Shown: positions 1 through 9,952 of the stretch, piece by piece | Numbering within the stretch: the stretch's first letter is position 1 | Layout of the letters: each line of letters starts with the position of its first letter | Assembly (NCBI RefSeq): GCF_023656745.1 | Contig: NZ_JAMOKO010000002.1 | Coordinates: 1-64,000 of the forward strand | Source of the DNA: Collinsella sp. BG-O-102 | GTDB lineage: Bacteria; Actinomycetota; Coriobacteriia; Coriobacteriales; Coriobacteriaceae | Direction: 5' to 3' | DNA length: 64,000 bases | Made by a program: the position numbers and the translations under genes | The notes under the pieces: model-generated | Seen by the model: the letters and a program-made list of their open reading frames with translations, nothing else | The model's database searches: none | Told to the model about the DNA's origin: nothing

Positions 1-8
1 CCCCGCAG

Positions 9-111
9 GTGCGGTAAGGGCTACCGCACGGGCCGATACTCAAAGCCCATTGTGGCACCCCGAGCCCGCGGAAAGAAGCTGCGCCGCGGGGGAGGCGGCC
101 CCAATGGCTTT
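9..111 (+). ncRNA. Candidate structured RNA leader of the DUF3800 gene
   Basis: The 150 bases before the DUF3800 start fold strongly. Positions 9-16 pair perfectly with 22-29 (GTGCGGTA/TACCGCAC, loop AGGGC). Positions 42-52 pair with 102-111 (AAAGCC-ATTG with CAATGGCTTT, one bulged C). Inside that stem, CCCGCGG at 65-71 pairs with CCGCGGG at 84-90. The first loop (GGGC, 18-21) could also pair with GCCC at 45-48 as a pseudoknot. I recall that structured RNA motifs associated with DUF3800 genes have been reported from comparative genomics, but I cannot match this one to a class. The left end may be cut by the window edge. Folding is seen in the sequence; a function is inferred. Confidence 0.5.
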
Positions 112-148
112 CTCATATCGTCTTTATCCATTCCATTAGGAGTCCCCA

Positions 149-823
149 TTGGCCAAGGAGCTCAGCATCTTCGTCGACGAGAGCGGCGACCGCGGCGGCA
201 AAGCTCGCTACTACCTGCTCACACTCGTCTTTCACGACCAGGCAGACAGCATCGCCGAGGCGGTCACGGGCTATGAGGCCAAGCTTGCCAGGGCCGATCT
301 CCCTAACATTCCGTTTCACTCCGAGCCTCTCATGAACGGGCACAAGGACTATGAGTTTCTTGACATCGAGCAGCGCAAGGTGATGCTCGCCTACTTCTCC
401 TCGTTCGTCCGCAAACTTCCCATTTCCTATATCACGTTCGTCTACCGTCGCAGCCAGTTCGAAGACCCGGCAAGGCTAATGGAGCGCATGGGACGCGACA
501 TCTCCTCCGCCATGATTGAACACCTGGGCTTCTTCCAGTCCTTCGACGATGTGAAGGTCTATTACGACAACGGTCAGGACATTGTCAAGCAGGCGCTCGA
601 CCGCTCGGTGGGCAAGGTCCTCTCAAAAGGGGTCGTCCGACGCCGTAAAACCTCGATGACCGACTACCGCCTCGAGCAAGTGGCGGATTACCTCTGCACT
701 ATCGAACTTGCCTTGGTCAAGTACGAGGCCAAGGAGAACGGTGAGACGTACAACAAGTTCTTCGGTGGTATCGGCTCTTTCAAGAGGAACTGGCTCAAGC
801 AAGCCCGCAGCAAGCGGATATAG
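149..823 (+). CDS. DUF3800 family protein
   Basis: A 224-residue protein starting at TTG 149, preceded by TTAGGAG about 7 bases upstream. The N-terminus carries the DUF3800 signature VDESGD (residues 9-14). Further conserved acidic positions are YYDNGQD (about 138-144) and the C-terminal LEQVADYLC segment (about 175-183). This spacing of acidic residues is reminiscent of RNase H-like metal nucleases, but no activity is shown for this protein. No signal peptide or membrane segment is visible, so it is probably cytosolic. The family is often found in mobile or defence regions, and here it lies next to a DUF262 gene on the opposite strand. It follows a folded leader RNA at 9-111. Family assignment is good; function is unknown. 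Confidence 0.85.
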   Translation: MAKELSIFVDESGDRGGKARYYLLTLVFHDQADSIAEAVTGYEAKLARADLPNIPFHSEPLMNGHKDYEFLDIEQRKVMLAYFSSFVRKLPISYITFVYRRSQFEDPARLMERMGRDISSAMIEHLGFFQSFDDVKVYYDNGQDIVKQALDRSVGKVLSKGVVRRRKTSMTDYRLEQVADYLCTIELALVKYEAKENGETYNKFFGGIGSFKRNWLKQARSKRI

Positions 824-1136
824 GTGGTTCCGTAATCTCATAGGGAACGGCCATCTCTCCTCCGGCCAGGAGTCCCAAGTGGCACGCTTCGAGCAGCGAT
901 GGCGAAACGCAAGCAATGGCGTCGAGGGCGCCTCGTGCGCTACATTGTGTCCATGTGGTCATCTCCTATCGTCTCAGCGTGGTAACTGAAGATTCTAGGC
1001 GGTGGCCACACCCCTTTTCCGGGGTGCTGACACCAACGTTTGGCACGCAACCGCAGTAGACGGCAACGTCCGTCTACTGAGCAAAAGCAACGAGCTTTTC
1101 CGGGTCCAAGACCGATAAGCGAAGATGAATCAAGTT
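824..1136. other. Intergenic region between convergent DUF3800 and DUF262 genes
   Basis: No gene is visible. It holds three inverted repeats: CACCCC/GGGGTG at 1009-1026, a perfect 10-bp stem CAGTAGACGG/CCGTCTACTG with loop CAACGT at 1054-1079, and AAAAGC/GCTTTT at 1083-1099. None has a convincing U-tract, but together they probably separate transcription of the two convergent genes. Confidence 0.5.
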
Positions 1137-2870
1137 TTACTCCCTTAGCAGGCCCAACTTGCCAAGCCACTCGACAAAAGTAGTGATGATCCGCTCGGTG
1201 CGCATTTCGATGTCGCTCTCGGCGAAGTCGCCGCATCGCGCAATTTCCACGAGTTCGCGAACAGCGGTCCCCGACACCTCAACGCCCTTATCGTTCACAT
1301 AGCCCTCATAATACTTGCGTTTATCCGTCAGTTGGTAATCTGAGGCGCGAATATTTACGCGCTTCTCCAACATCGCCTTGTTTCCTAGTGCTTCAAGATT
1401 TGAGCGATTGGATAGCGGGTGCACCTCGTTACGCTTTCTTGCATAGATGTGTTCAATCTCGAGCGTTGTGTCCAAGTCCATGAGAGGTTGCTTAGGATCT
1501 GAATAGGCCCACCAAACAAGCATCGATCGTGTGAAGCGACGCTGGTTGGTGAACTGATAGCTTCTGAAGCGTCCCGTAATTGTTTCACGGTCGAACAGAT
1601 GGGCTGAAAAGTCGACCTTGCGACCTTCTACGATATCTATGAGTGCGGGATAGACGGGACCGCGCAGGGCGTTTACGCCGGGACGCTCAAGTGAGTAGGC
1701 GTAGATGAATCCAGTGATGTAGCAAAGGAAATCGTAGAGCTCTTTGTCGTCTAGCTCGCCTTTGGTATTGCGCTTTGCCAGGAACCAGGTACTCAACAGA
1801 TAAGCCCACATGCCGTTGGGTGCATAATTGAGAACGAATAGACGGCGTGCTACACGCTCGGAAAAGCCCTCCTGCGCATCAACCCGTTTCCAAAAATCGA
1901 GCAGAGACTCCAAATCGTCGAGCGTCGCGTCCTCGCGTAGGATTTCGTACGAGCTGTCGCTGTAGAAGTCGCGTAGACTTTTGGTTGTCGTGTCGCGGAT
2001 GCCCTTCTTTGCACGGCGATAATACATATAGCGGGTGAAAAGCTCGTCGAGCGGCGTGCCCGAGGTTGGTTTGAAAATGAGGTTGGCTGTTTCCTCAAGC
2101 ACTTTCCAACGCGCAACGAACTCGTCTTTGCGACCCTCGATGGAGAAGTGCTTGTAGAACTGGCTCTTAAAGATGTCAGCGTCTGCCAACGGGAGTCCAC
2201 GGTCGTTCAAAGTCGAGAAGATTCTGAGCGCGGTGTCCTGGGATTCCGCTTCGATGGGAAGCAAGATTACGTTATTGAGAATGCGAGCGGCAAATAGGGC
2301 GATGTAGCTTGGCCACTCGCTTGCCATTTCGGCCATTCTTTTAGAGAAGAAGGCGTAATTGCGTGAATAGGCGCTGTGGGCCATGGGGCCCACGGAGCCG
2401 TGGCGCAATATATCTAGAAACTCATCTTTATCGGAATCGCTCGCCACCTCTGAATCGATTTTCAGTGCATTCATGTCGGGGTCGTCGAACTCATCGGTCT
2501 TCCAGACGCAGCCAGCAATCGAGTCACGCACTTTAATTGACTGCTTGTCCTTCATGTTTGCGAACTTGTCGTAAAACGCCCTAAGCAGCAACATGATGGT
2601 TGTAAGTCTCTGCTGGCCATCGATTATTTCAAGCTGGCCTGCGTCGTTCTTGAAAGTAACAATGGGGCCGAGGAAGTATTCATCACTAGTGCTTTCGAAG
2701 GCGTCGCAGTCGTCGTTGGGAAACGCGAAGGTGAAGAGATCGTCCCATAGCGTTGCACACTCGTCTTCGCCCCAGGCGTAAGGTCGCTGGTAATCTGGGA
2801 TGAGGAAGTCCGAATGCTTATCTGTAAGGAGCAGCTTGATCGTTTTCTGGTCGATGTTGAGCTTGGACAT
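1137..2870 (-). CDS. DUF262/DUF1524 (GmrSD-like) protein
   Basis: A 577-residue protein if started at ATG 2870, where GGAGG lies 8 bases upstream; an in-frame ATG at 2903 lacks such a site. The N-terminal DUF262 (ParB/GmrS-like) domain shows YQRPYAW (about 27-33) and IIDGQQRLTT (about 80-90), the motif linked to NTP hydrolysis in this fold. The C-terminal DUF1524 part carries LEIEHIYARKRN, an HNH-type His-Me finger nuclease motif. Both halves in one chain match single-chain type IV restriction enzymes such as GmrSD, which attack modified phage DNA. The gene looks less G+C-rich than its neighbours, which suggests recent acquisition. The restriction role is inferred from family. Confidence 0.85.
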   Translation of the reverse strand: MSKLNIDQKTIKLLLTDKHSDFLIPDYQRPYAWGEDECATLWDDLFTFAFPNDDCDAFESTSDEYFLGPIVTFKNDAGQLEIIDGQQRLTTIMLLLRAFYDKFANMKDKQSIKVRDSIAGCVWKTDEFDDPDMNALKIDSEVASDSDKDEFLDILRHGSVGPMAHSAYSRNYAFFSKRMAEMASEWPSYIALFAARILNNVILLPIEAESQDTALRIFSTLNDRGLPLADADIFKSQFYKHFSIEGRKDEFVARWKVLEETANLIFKPTSGTPLDELFTRYMYYRRAKKGIRDTTTKSLRDFYSDSSYEILREDATLDDLESLLDFWKRVDAQEGFSERVARRLFVLNYAPNGMWAYLLSTWFLAKRNTKGELDDKELYDFLCYITGFIYAYSLERPGVNALRGPVYPALIDIVEGRKVDFSAHLFDRETITGRFRSYQFTNQRRFTRSMLVWWAYSDPKQPLMDLDTTLEIEHIYARKRNEVHPLSNRSNLEALGNKAMLEKRVNIRASDYQLTDKRKYYEGYVNDKGVEVSGTAVRELVEIARCGDFAESDIEMRTERIITTFVEWLGKLGLLRE

Positions 2871-3163
2871 GCTGGAAACCTCCGTGCGGATATCTTTTTG
2901 CATCCAGAATTATATTTCACAGAGTAAATAAGGTGCTTGATGACGGCACGATAGGACCAGAGAGCGCGGGGACGAATTGAAGGCCCGCATCCAGCACTCT
3001 CTTTATGTTCTAGCGGTTATTAGTCCCAAATAGCATGGAGAACCGCGTGCCCACTCACTTGGGATAAATCCTTACTCTCGTTCTTCCGAATACCACCCGT
3101 ACTTTGTCATCTTGAAATACGGGGAGTAAATGGCGAAATCGCAGGTGAAAGGGAGTAAAACGG
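2871..3163. other. Intergenic region upstream of DUF262
   Basis: No gene supported. It contains the promoter side of the DUF262 gene (minus strand) and leads into the guaA terminator. Long open frames running from here across guaA are shadows of guaA. Confidence 0.5.
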
Positions 3164-3201
3164 CAAAGAAAAAGCCTCCGTCCCAACGCGGGAACGGAGG
3201 C
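3164..3201 (-). terminator. Rho-independent terminator of guaA
   Basis: On the minus strand a G+C-rich stem (GCCTCCGT.CCC pairing with GGG.ACGGAGGC) is followed by TTTTT. It lies about 115 bases after the guaA stop. Confidence 0.85.
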
Positions 3202-3315
3202 CAGATTATCGTTTTACTCACCGCCGTCGCTGGCGGCTTTGCCGTAACTCTCGTACGAAACGAAACTCAGGAGCACAGTGCAATACTCAAAAGAGCAGGT
3301 CAAAACCCTGTCAGC

Positions 3316-4914
3316 CTACTCCCACTCGATGGTCGCAGGCGGCTTGGACGTAATGTCGTAGCACACGCGGTTGGCACCGGGAACCTCGGCCACGATGCGG
3401 CCCGAGATGCGGGCCAGGACGTCGTAGGGCAGCTTGGCCCAGTCGGCAGTCATGGCGTCGCTGGACTCCACGGCGCGCAAGATGATCGGGCGCTGATAGG
3501 TGCGCTCGTCGCCCATAACGCCAACGGACTTGATGTCGGGCAGGACCGCAAAATACTGCCAGCAGCTGTGCTCGGAGTTGCGCTCGCCGGTCTGCTCAAA
3601 CAGACGCTGGTTATAGGCGTCGAGCTCCTCGCGCACGATGGCGTCGGCATTCTTGAGAATCTCGAGCTTCTCCTTGTCGACCGCACCGATGATGCGGATG
3701 GCCAGGCCCGGGCCCGGGAAGGGCTGACGGAACACGATGTGACCCGGCAGGCCCAGCGCCAGGCCAAGCGCGCGGACCTCGTCCTTAAAGAAGTGATCGA
3801 GCGGCTCGATAAGGTCGAAGTGCACGCCCTCGGGAAACGGAATCAGGTTGTGGTGGCTCTTGATGGTGGCCGTCTTGCCGCCCGTCTTGCGAGCGCCGGA
3901 CTCGATGATGTCGGGGTAGATGGTGCCCTGAGCCAGGTACTTGACCGGCTTGCCATCGGTCTCGAGCTGCTGCGCCACGGTGAAGAACTCTTTCCAGAAC
4001 TGCGTACCGATGATGCGGCGCTTCTCCTCGGGCTCGGTCACGCCGGCCAGAAGCTCGGCATAACGGTCCTCGGCGTGGACGTGGATAAAGTCGACGTCGA
4101 ACTGCTTGGTGAAGACCTCCTCCACCTGCTCGGGCTCGCCCTTACGCAGCAGGCCGTGGTTGATGAACACGCAGGTCATCTGCTTGCCCACGGCGCGGGC
4201 GCCCAGCGCAGCCACGACGGAGGAGTCGACGCCGCCGGACAGGGCCAGAATCACGCGGTCGTCGCCGACCTTCTCGCGGAACTCGGCCGTCATGGTCTCG
4301 ACCAGGTTGTCCATGCTCCAGTTGGGCTCCAGGCCGCAGATCTCAAACAGGAAGTTGCTCAGCAGCTGCTGACCGTACTCGGAGTGCTTGACCTCGGGGT
4401 GGAACTGCGTGGTGAAAATCTTGCGCTCGACGCACTCCATGGCGGCAACCGGGCACACGTCGGTGCTGGCGGTAACGGTAAAGCCCTCGGGCACCTCGGA
4501 CACGGCGTCGCGGTGGCTCATCCACACGGTCTGCTCCATGGGCGTGGAGTTAAAAAGCTTGGCGCCGGCCGTACGCGTGATGGTGGCGCGGCCGTACTCG
4601 CCCACCTCGGAGTGGCCGACCTTGCCGCCGAGCGTCACGGCCGTAATCTGATGACCGTAGCAAAAGCCCAGGACGGGAAGGCCCAGGTCAAAGATGGCAG
4701 GATCGATGGTGGGAGCGTCCTCGGCATACACAGAAGCCGGGCCGCCGGAAAGGATGAGCGCAGAGGCGTTCATCTCGCGAATCTCATCGGCCGAGATGTC
4801 GCAGGGAACGATCTCGGAATACACGTTGAGGTCGCGGACGCGACGGGCAATGAGCTGACCGTACTGCGCACCAAAGTCGAGTACGAGGACCTTTGCGGAA
4901 GCCTTTTGATCCAT
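3316..4914 (-). CDS. guaA: GMP synthase (glutamine-hydrolysing)
   Basis: A 532-residue GMP synthase, converting XMP to GMP with ATP and glutamine in the cytosol. The N-terminal class I amidotransferase domain has the nucleophile motif GFCYGHQ and the His/Glu pair in QFHPEV. The ATP-pyrophosphatase domain carries the SGGVDSS P-loop. The C-terminal dimerisation domain ends in the typical PPATIEWE. The start chosen is ATG 4914 (MDQKASAKVLVLDFG), preceded by GAGGGGG 5 bases upstream; the open frame extends 42 codons further without a ribosome site. It is monocistronic, with a terminator downstream and a divergent asparaginase gene upstream. Confidence 0.97.
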   Translation of the reverse strand: MDQKASAKVLVLDFGAQYGQLIARRVRDLNVYSEIVPCDISADEIREMNASALILSGGPASVYAEDAPTIDPAIFDLGLPVLGFCYGHQITAVTLGGKVGHSEVGEYGRATITRTAGAKLFNSTPMEQTVWMSHRDAVSEVPEGFTVTASTDVCPVAAMECVERKIFTTQFHPEVKHSEYGQQLLSNFLFEICGLEPNWSMDNLVETMTAEFREKVGDDRVILALSGGVDSSVVAALGARAVGKQMTCVFINHGLLRKGEPEQVEEVFTKQFDVDFIHVHAEDRYAELLAGVTEPEEKRRIIGTQFWKEFFTVAQQLETDGKPVKYLAQGTIYPDIIESGARKTGGKTATIKSHHNLIPFPEGVHFDLIEPLDHFFKDEVRALGLALGLPGHIVFRQPFPGPGLAIRIIGAVDKEKLEILKNADAIVREELDAYNQRLFEQTGERNSEHSCWQYFAVLPDIKSVGVMGDERTYQRPIILRAVESSDAMTADWAKLPYDVLARISGRIVAEVPGANRVCYDITSKPPATIEWE

Positions 4915-5182
4915 GGTTTCCCCCTCTTGTTGGCGGGGAGCCGATGCCCGCCCGCGCGAATGAACGAAAATAACTTTCATAGTGTACACGTAACCAGCGG
5001 TTCTGCGCCCGTCATAGCCATCAGCGCACGGCAAACGCACGACCTGGGCCCCTATTTGACGGCAATTGAAGTGTTACCAAACGTTGCAGATGATGTAATA
5101 CGTTTGAACATTGGACGCCCTGTGCCACAATACTGCCGAACGACTCCGCCTCTGCGGCGGCAAATACGATAGGAATACCAGC

Positions 5183-6196
5183 ATGAAGCGCATCCTTCTC
5201 ATCGCCACGGGCGGCACCATCGCATCGACCGAGGACGGCAATGGCCTCTCCCCCGCCCTGACCGGTGAGGAGCTCGCCCAGAGCGTCCCCGAGATCTCGG
5301 GCCTCTGCGAGCTCGACGTGGTGCAGCCCATGAACATCGACAGCACCAATATGCGCCCCAGTGACTGGATGCGTATCCGCGACGTCATCGTCGAAGGCTA
5401 TGCCGACCACGACGGCTTTGTGATCCTGCACGGCACGGACACAATGAGCTACACCGCGGCGGCGCTTTCCTATCTGATTCAGGACAGCCCCAAGCCCATC
5501 GTACTCACCGGCTCGCAAAAGCCCATGGGCAATCCCTTTACCGATGCCAAGCTCAACCTGTACCAGAGCCTGCTCTATGCGCTCGACGAGCATTCGCACG
5601 ACGTCTCGATCGTGTTTGGCGGCGTCGCCATTGCCGGCACGCGCGCCCGCAAACAGCGCACTATGAGCTTTAACGCGTTCATTAGCGTCAACTATCCGCC
5701 CATCGCCTATATCCGCAACGACCGCATCGTGCGCAACGGGCTTCACGGCACGCATCAGGACGAAAACCCGGTGCGCTTCTACGACAGCATCGACCCGCGC
5801 GTATTTGTACTCAAGCTTACGCCCGGCGTAAACCCGGGCATCCTCGACGCCCTTGCCGATAGCTACGACGCCGTGATTCTGGAGACCTTTGGCATTGGCG
5901 GTATCCCCGAGTTTGGTGAATCGGGCGAATCGTTCCAAGAGGCAATTTTCCGCTGGGTCGATTCGGGCCGCACCGTCGTTATGACCACGCAGGTCCCCGA
6001 AGAGGGCCTCGATCTGGGCGTTTATGAGGTCGGCCGTGCTTACGCCGATCATCCGGGTATTCTGCGCGGCGACGATATGACAACCGAGACGCTCGTGGCC
6101 AAAACCATGTGGGCACTCGGCCAGTCACGCGATGCCACCGAGATCCAGCGCCTGTTCTACAGCCAAGTCAACCACGACCGCATCCCGATGGCGTAA
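5183..6196 (+). CDS. ansA: Type I L-asparaginase
   Basis: A 337-residue asparaginase that hydrolyses L-asparagine to aspartate and ammonia. It begins MKRILLIATGGTIAS, so the first catalytic threonine motif (TGGTIAS) is at the N-terminus. The second motif HGTDTM appears near residue 85. There is no signal peptide, which fits the cytosolic type I enzyme rather than the periplasmic type II form. ATG 5183 is preferred because AGGA lies 8 bases upstream; the frame opens 24 codons earlier without support. It is divergent from guaA across 268 bases and is followed convergently by a small Xre regulator. Confidence 0.93.
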   Translation: MKRILLIATGGTIASTEDGNGLSPALTGEELAQSVPEISGLCELDVVQPMNIDSTNMRPSDWMRIRDVIVEGYADHDGFVILHGTDTMSYTAAALSYLIQDSPKPIVLTGSQKPMGNPFTDAKLNLYQSLLYALDEHSHDVSIVFGGVAIAGTRARKQRTMSFNAFISVNYPPIAYIRNDRIVRNGLHGTHQDENPVRFYDSIDPRVFVLKLTPGVNPGILDALADSYDAVILETFGIGGIPEFGESGESFQEAIFRWVDSGRTVVMTTQVPEEGLDLGVYEVGRAYADHPGILRGDDMTTETLVAKTMWALGQSRDATEIQRLFYSQVNHDRIPMA

Positions 6197-6218
6197 TTCA
6201 GTTGTCGACGGGTATCCC

Positions 6219-6437
6219 CTATTCGATACCCTCGAGAAGCTCTGACACCGTCATGCCAAGTGCGGGCGCGATCTTAAATAGAACCTTGAGCGTGAAATTT
6301 GCCGTCCCATCTTCGATTCGGTCGAGGTAGGGTCGGCTGATTCCTGTCGCCACACAAAAATCAACCTTGGAGATACCAAGGTCTCTGCGTGTCTCTTCGA
6401 CCCGCCTGCCAAGAATCTGTTTCGCACGTTCGTCCAT
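6219..6437 (-). CDS. Small Xre-family helix-turn-helix regulator
   Basis: A 72-residue protein that is almost entirely one Cro/C1-type helix-turn-helix domain (RRDLGISKVDFCVATGISRPYLDRIEDGTANFT...). The recognition helix is about residues 32-42. It most resembles small single-domain Xre repressors. A perfect 24-bp palindrome lies 29 bases upstream of its start, between it and a divergent unknown gene, which strongly suggests autoregulation and control of that neighbour. No toxin domain is recognisable in the partner. Confidence 0.85.
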   Translation of the reverse strand: MDERAKQILGRRVEETRRDLGISKVDFCVATGISRPYLDRIEDGTANFTLKVLFKIAPALGMTVSELLEGIE

Positions 6438-6466
6438 GCAGACGAGTTTGAAATGGAGCCGAATAT

Positions 6467-6490
6467 AAACGTAAACTATAGTTTACGTTT
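6467..6490. promoter_or_regulatory. Perfect 24-bp palindrome, probable Xre operator
   Basis: Twelve bases AAACGTAAACTA are followed by their exact reverse complement. The site lies between the divergent Xre gene (start 6437) and the unknown gene starting at 6514, and would overlap both promoters. It is A+T-rich in a G+C-rich genome. Operator function is inferred from placement and symmetry. Confidence 0.75.
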
Positions 6491-6513
6491 TGCCGAATAC
6501 ACAGGAGTTTTCT

Positions 6514-6903
6514 ATGTCGGGTTCTTCGGTCCGCATGTACCGAGCCACGCTTCGCACAAACAGCGCACCGCCCAAGCTCGTCGTCGTTGAAGCAGAATGT
6601 CTTTCGCCCGATGAGCGCACAGCATTCGCATTGCTATCAAGTCGAGTCGCCGCTGTTCTGGTCCCTTGCCCGGCGCAAGGTGAACTTGCCATCCAATGCC
6701 AAGCGCACAGTTGCTCGCTCAATCAGGCTGCCGTAATCGCAACCAGTCAACGCGGCCTGCCGCTCCTTTTAGAAGCCGGTATCGCGCTCTGCCTCCGCGG
6801 TGCCGGATACGAAAACGAGGCCGCCGCCGATGTAGTCTTTCAACCACGATCGAGCGGCGGCCTCGCAGCAGCCATCGAATATGCTTGCAGGCTCGTTGCC
6901 TAA
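6514..6903 (+). CDS. Hypothetical protein divergent from Xre regulator
   Basis: A 129-residue protein of no recognised family. The start at ATG 6514 has AGGAG 6 bases upstream; an upstream in-frame TTG at 6490 would overlap the palindrome. It is cysteine-containing, mixed alpha/beta in character, without membrane segments, and has a hydrophobic stretch near residues 80-90 (LPLLLEAGIALCL). It shares the palindromic operator with the small Xre repressor, so the two probably form a regulatory pair. A metabolic or stress role cannot be assigned. Confidence 0.7.
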   Translation: MSGSSVRMYRATLRTNSAPPKLVVVEAECLSPDERTAFALLSSRVAAVLVPCPAQGELAIQCQAHSCSLNQAAVIATSQRGLPLLLEAGIALCLRGAGYENEAAADVVFQPRSSGGLAAAIEYACRLVA

Positions 6904-6912
6904 AGGCGCAAG

Positions 6913-7296
6913 CTAAAAGCCCAGGCCAAAGCCCATACCGGTAATCGCCGAATACATAAAGTAGACGTTGATTACGTTGAGAAACACACCCGTGATGCAG
7001 CCGTTTCGCAGGTAGCGCTCGCACACGATGCGCGCCATGGCGGCGGATTCCTCATTGTTCTTTGCCTGGCGTCCCGCCGTAAAGTACGTCGCCACGCTCA
7101 GCAGCAAGTTGAGCACCGGCAGCGCCAGCAACTCGTAGCTCTTGCCCCAGCGCGTCGCCTCGCCGGCGGCATTAAACTTTGTTGCTACCTCGGGACCAAT
7201 GTTGGGGATAACACACGCTGCGACCACCAGCGGAATCACCGCAAGTACGAGCAGCGCAATACCCATGTAGCCAGCTTTTTTGCCATATTTAAACAT
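6913..7296 (-). CDS. DUF1648-type membrane protein
   Basis: A 127-residue membrane protein with three to four hydrophobic segments (about residues 11-31, 57-75 and 97-120). The segment IGPEVATKFNAAGEATRWG matches the DUF1648 signature, found in SdpI-like and other small membrane proteins, in which a proline/asparagine stretch is followed by a WG motif. AAGGACG lies upstream of ATG 7296. It is transcribed on the minus strand after ychF, 11 bases past that stop codon, so the two may be co-transcribed. The function is unknown; SdpI homologues act in immunity to a toxin, but nothing here shows that role. Confidence 0.75.
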   Translation of the reverse strand: MFKYGKKAGYMGIALLVLAVIPLVVAACVIPNIGPEVATKFNAAGEATRWGKSYELLALPVLNLLLSVATYFTAGRQAKNNEESAAMARIVCERYLRNGCITGVFLNVINVYFMYSAITGMGFGLGF

Positions 7297-7307
7297 ATGC
7301 GTCGTCC

Positions 7308-8384
7308 TTATACGTTAAAGCGGAAGTGCACGACGTCGCCATCGGCCATGACATAGTCCTTGCCCTCAATACGCAGCTTGCCGGCAGCCTTGGCGCCCTG
7401 CTCGCCACCGAGCTCGATGTAGTCGTCGTAGCCAATGACCTCGGCCTTAATAAAGCCGCGCTCAAAGTCGGTGTGGATGACACCGGCGGCCTGCGGGGCG
7501 GTCGCGCCCTGACGCACCGTCCAGGCCTTGACCTCCATCTCGCCAGCCGTAAAGAACGACTGCAGGCCAAGCAGCTTGTAGGCGGCCTGCGCGAGCACGT
7601 CCAGACCGGGCTGCTCCAGGCCCAGGCTCTCCAGGTAGTCGGCGGCGTCCTCGGGATCGAGCTCGGAAAGCTCGGCCTCGATTTTGGCGCAGATGGGCAA
7701 CGGCTTGACACCGTCGATGGGCGCCAGGTCCTCGTTGAGCATATCCTCGTCTACGTTGGCCACATACAGGATGGGCTTCATGGTGAGCAGGAACAAGCCC
7801 TTGGCAGCGGCGCGCTCCTCGTCGGTCATCTCCATGGACGCGGCGCGCTTGCCCTCGTTGAGCCAGGCAAGCAGGCGCTTGGCGACCTCAAACTTGGGCA
7901 TGAGCTCCTTGTCGCGCTTGGCCTCCTTCTCGAGCTTGGGCAGCTGCTTCTCGAGCGTGCCCATGTCGGCCAGGATGAGCTCGGTCATGATGGTGTCGGC
8001 ATCGCCGGCGGGATCGACGAACTCGCCCGTGCGGCCCACCTCACGCATGACGTTGGGGTCCTTAAAGTAGCGCACGACCTCGCAGATAGCGTCGGTCTCG
8101 CGGATGTTTGCCAAGAACTGGTTGCCCAGGCCCTCGCCCTCGTTAGCGCCCTTCACCAGACCTGCGATGTCGACAAACTCGACCGTAGCCGGCACAATGC
8201 GGCCGGGGTTGACGATGTCGGCGAGCTTTTGCAAGCGGCTATCGGGCACGTCGACGATACCCACGTTGGGGTCGATTGTGGCAAACGGGTAGTTGGCGGC
8301 AAGACCGGTCTTTTTGGTAAGCGCGGTGAACAGCGTCGACTTGCCCACGTTGGGCAGGCCCACGATACCGATGGAAAGGGACAC
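7308..8384 (-). CDS. ychF: Redox-regulated ATPase YchF (Obg family)
   Basis: A 358-residue protein of the Obg-related YchF family, which binds ATP in preference to GTP and associates with ribosomes. The P-loop GLPNVGKST is at residues 8-16, and the C-terminal TGS domain ends in the typical DYVMADGDVVHFRFNV. The start is GTG 8384, with AAGGAG 5 bases upstream; the ATG further upstream in the same frame would add an unrelated basic stretch. The length fits the family (about 363). Confidence 0.95.
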   Translation of the reverse strand: MSLSIGIVGLPNVGKSTLFTALTKKTGLAANYPFATIDPNVGIVDVPDSRLQKLADIVNPGRIVPATVEFVDIAGLVKGANEGEGLGNQFLANIRETDAICEVVRYFKDPNVMREVGRTGEFVDPAGDADTIMTELILADMGTLEKQLPKLEKEAKRDKELMPKFEVAKRLLAWLNEGKRAASMEMTDEERAAAKGLFLLTMKPILYVANVDEDMLNEDLAPIDGVKPLPICAKIEAELSELDPEDAADYLESLGLEQPGLDVLAQAAYKLLGLQSFFTAGEMEVKAWTVRQGATAPQAAGVIHTDFERGFIKAEVIGYDDYIELGGEQGAKAAGKLRIEGKDYVMADGDVVHFRFNV

Positions 8385-8511
8385 GACAGCTCCTTTTGGT
8401 ACAGGTACTTCAAACTGCATAAGTATAGCGCCGCCGCAGCATCTGGGCGAACCCGGACGCCACGGCGGCGCAAATGAAGCAGAGATGAGTGAGAGTTCGA
8501 GACTGCAGTCC
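8385..8511. other. Intergenic hairpin region between ychF and the GH4 gene
   Basis: GCGCCGCCG at 8428-8436 pairs perfectly with CGGCGGCGC at 8463-8471 across a 26-base loop. It lies 3' of the glycosidase gene on the minus strand but has no U-tract. Confidence 0.4.
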
Positions 8512-9882
<1,371 letters not shown>

Positions 9883-9952
9883 TCAATCCATCCCCGTACG
9901 CGGCCTGCACGGTTTGGAATTGTTACCTAGAAGTGGAGTTTTTTATCTCTAG

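Noticed and set aside
1009-1026. Rho-independent terminator between DUF3800 and DUF262
   Set aside because: The stem is short (6 bp) and no U-tract follows on either strand.
3130-5172. 680-residue open frame on the plus strand
   Set aside because: It is the antisense shadow of guaA, which has full motifs, a ribosome site and a terminator.
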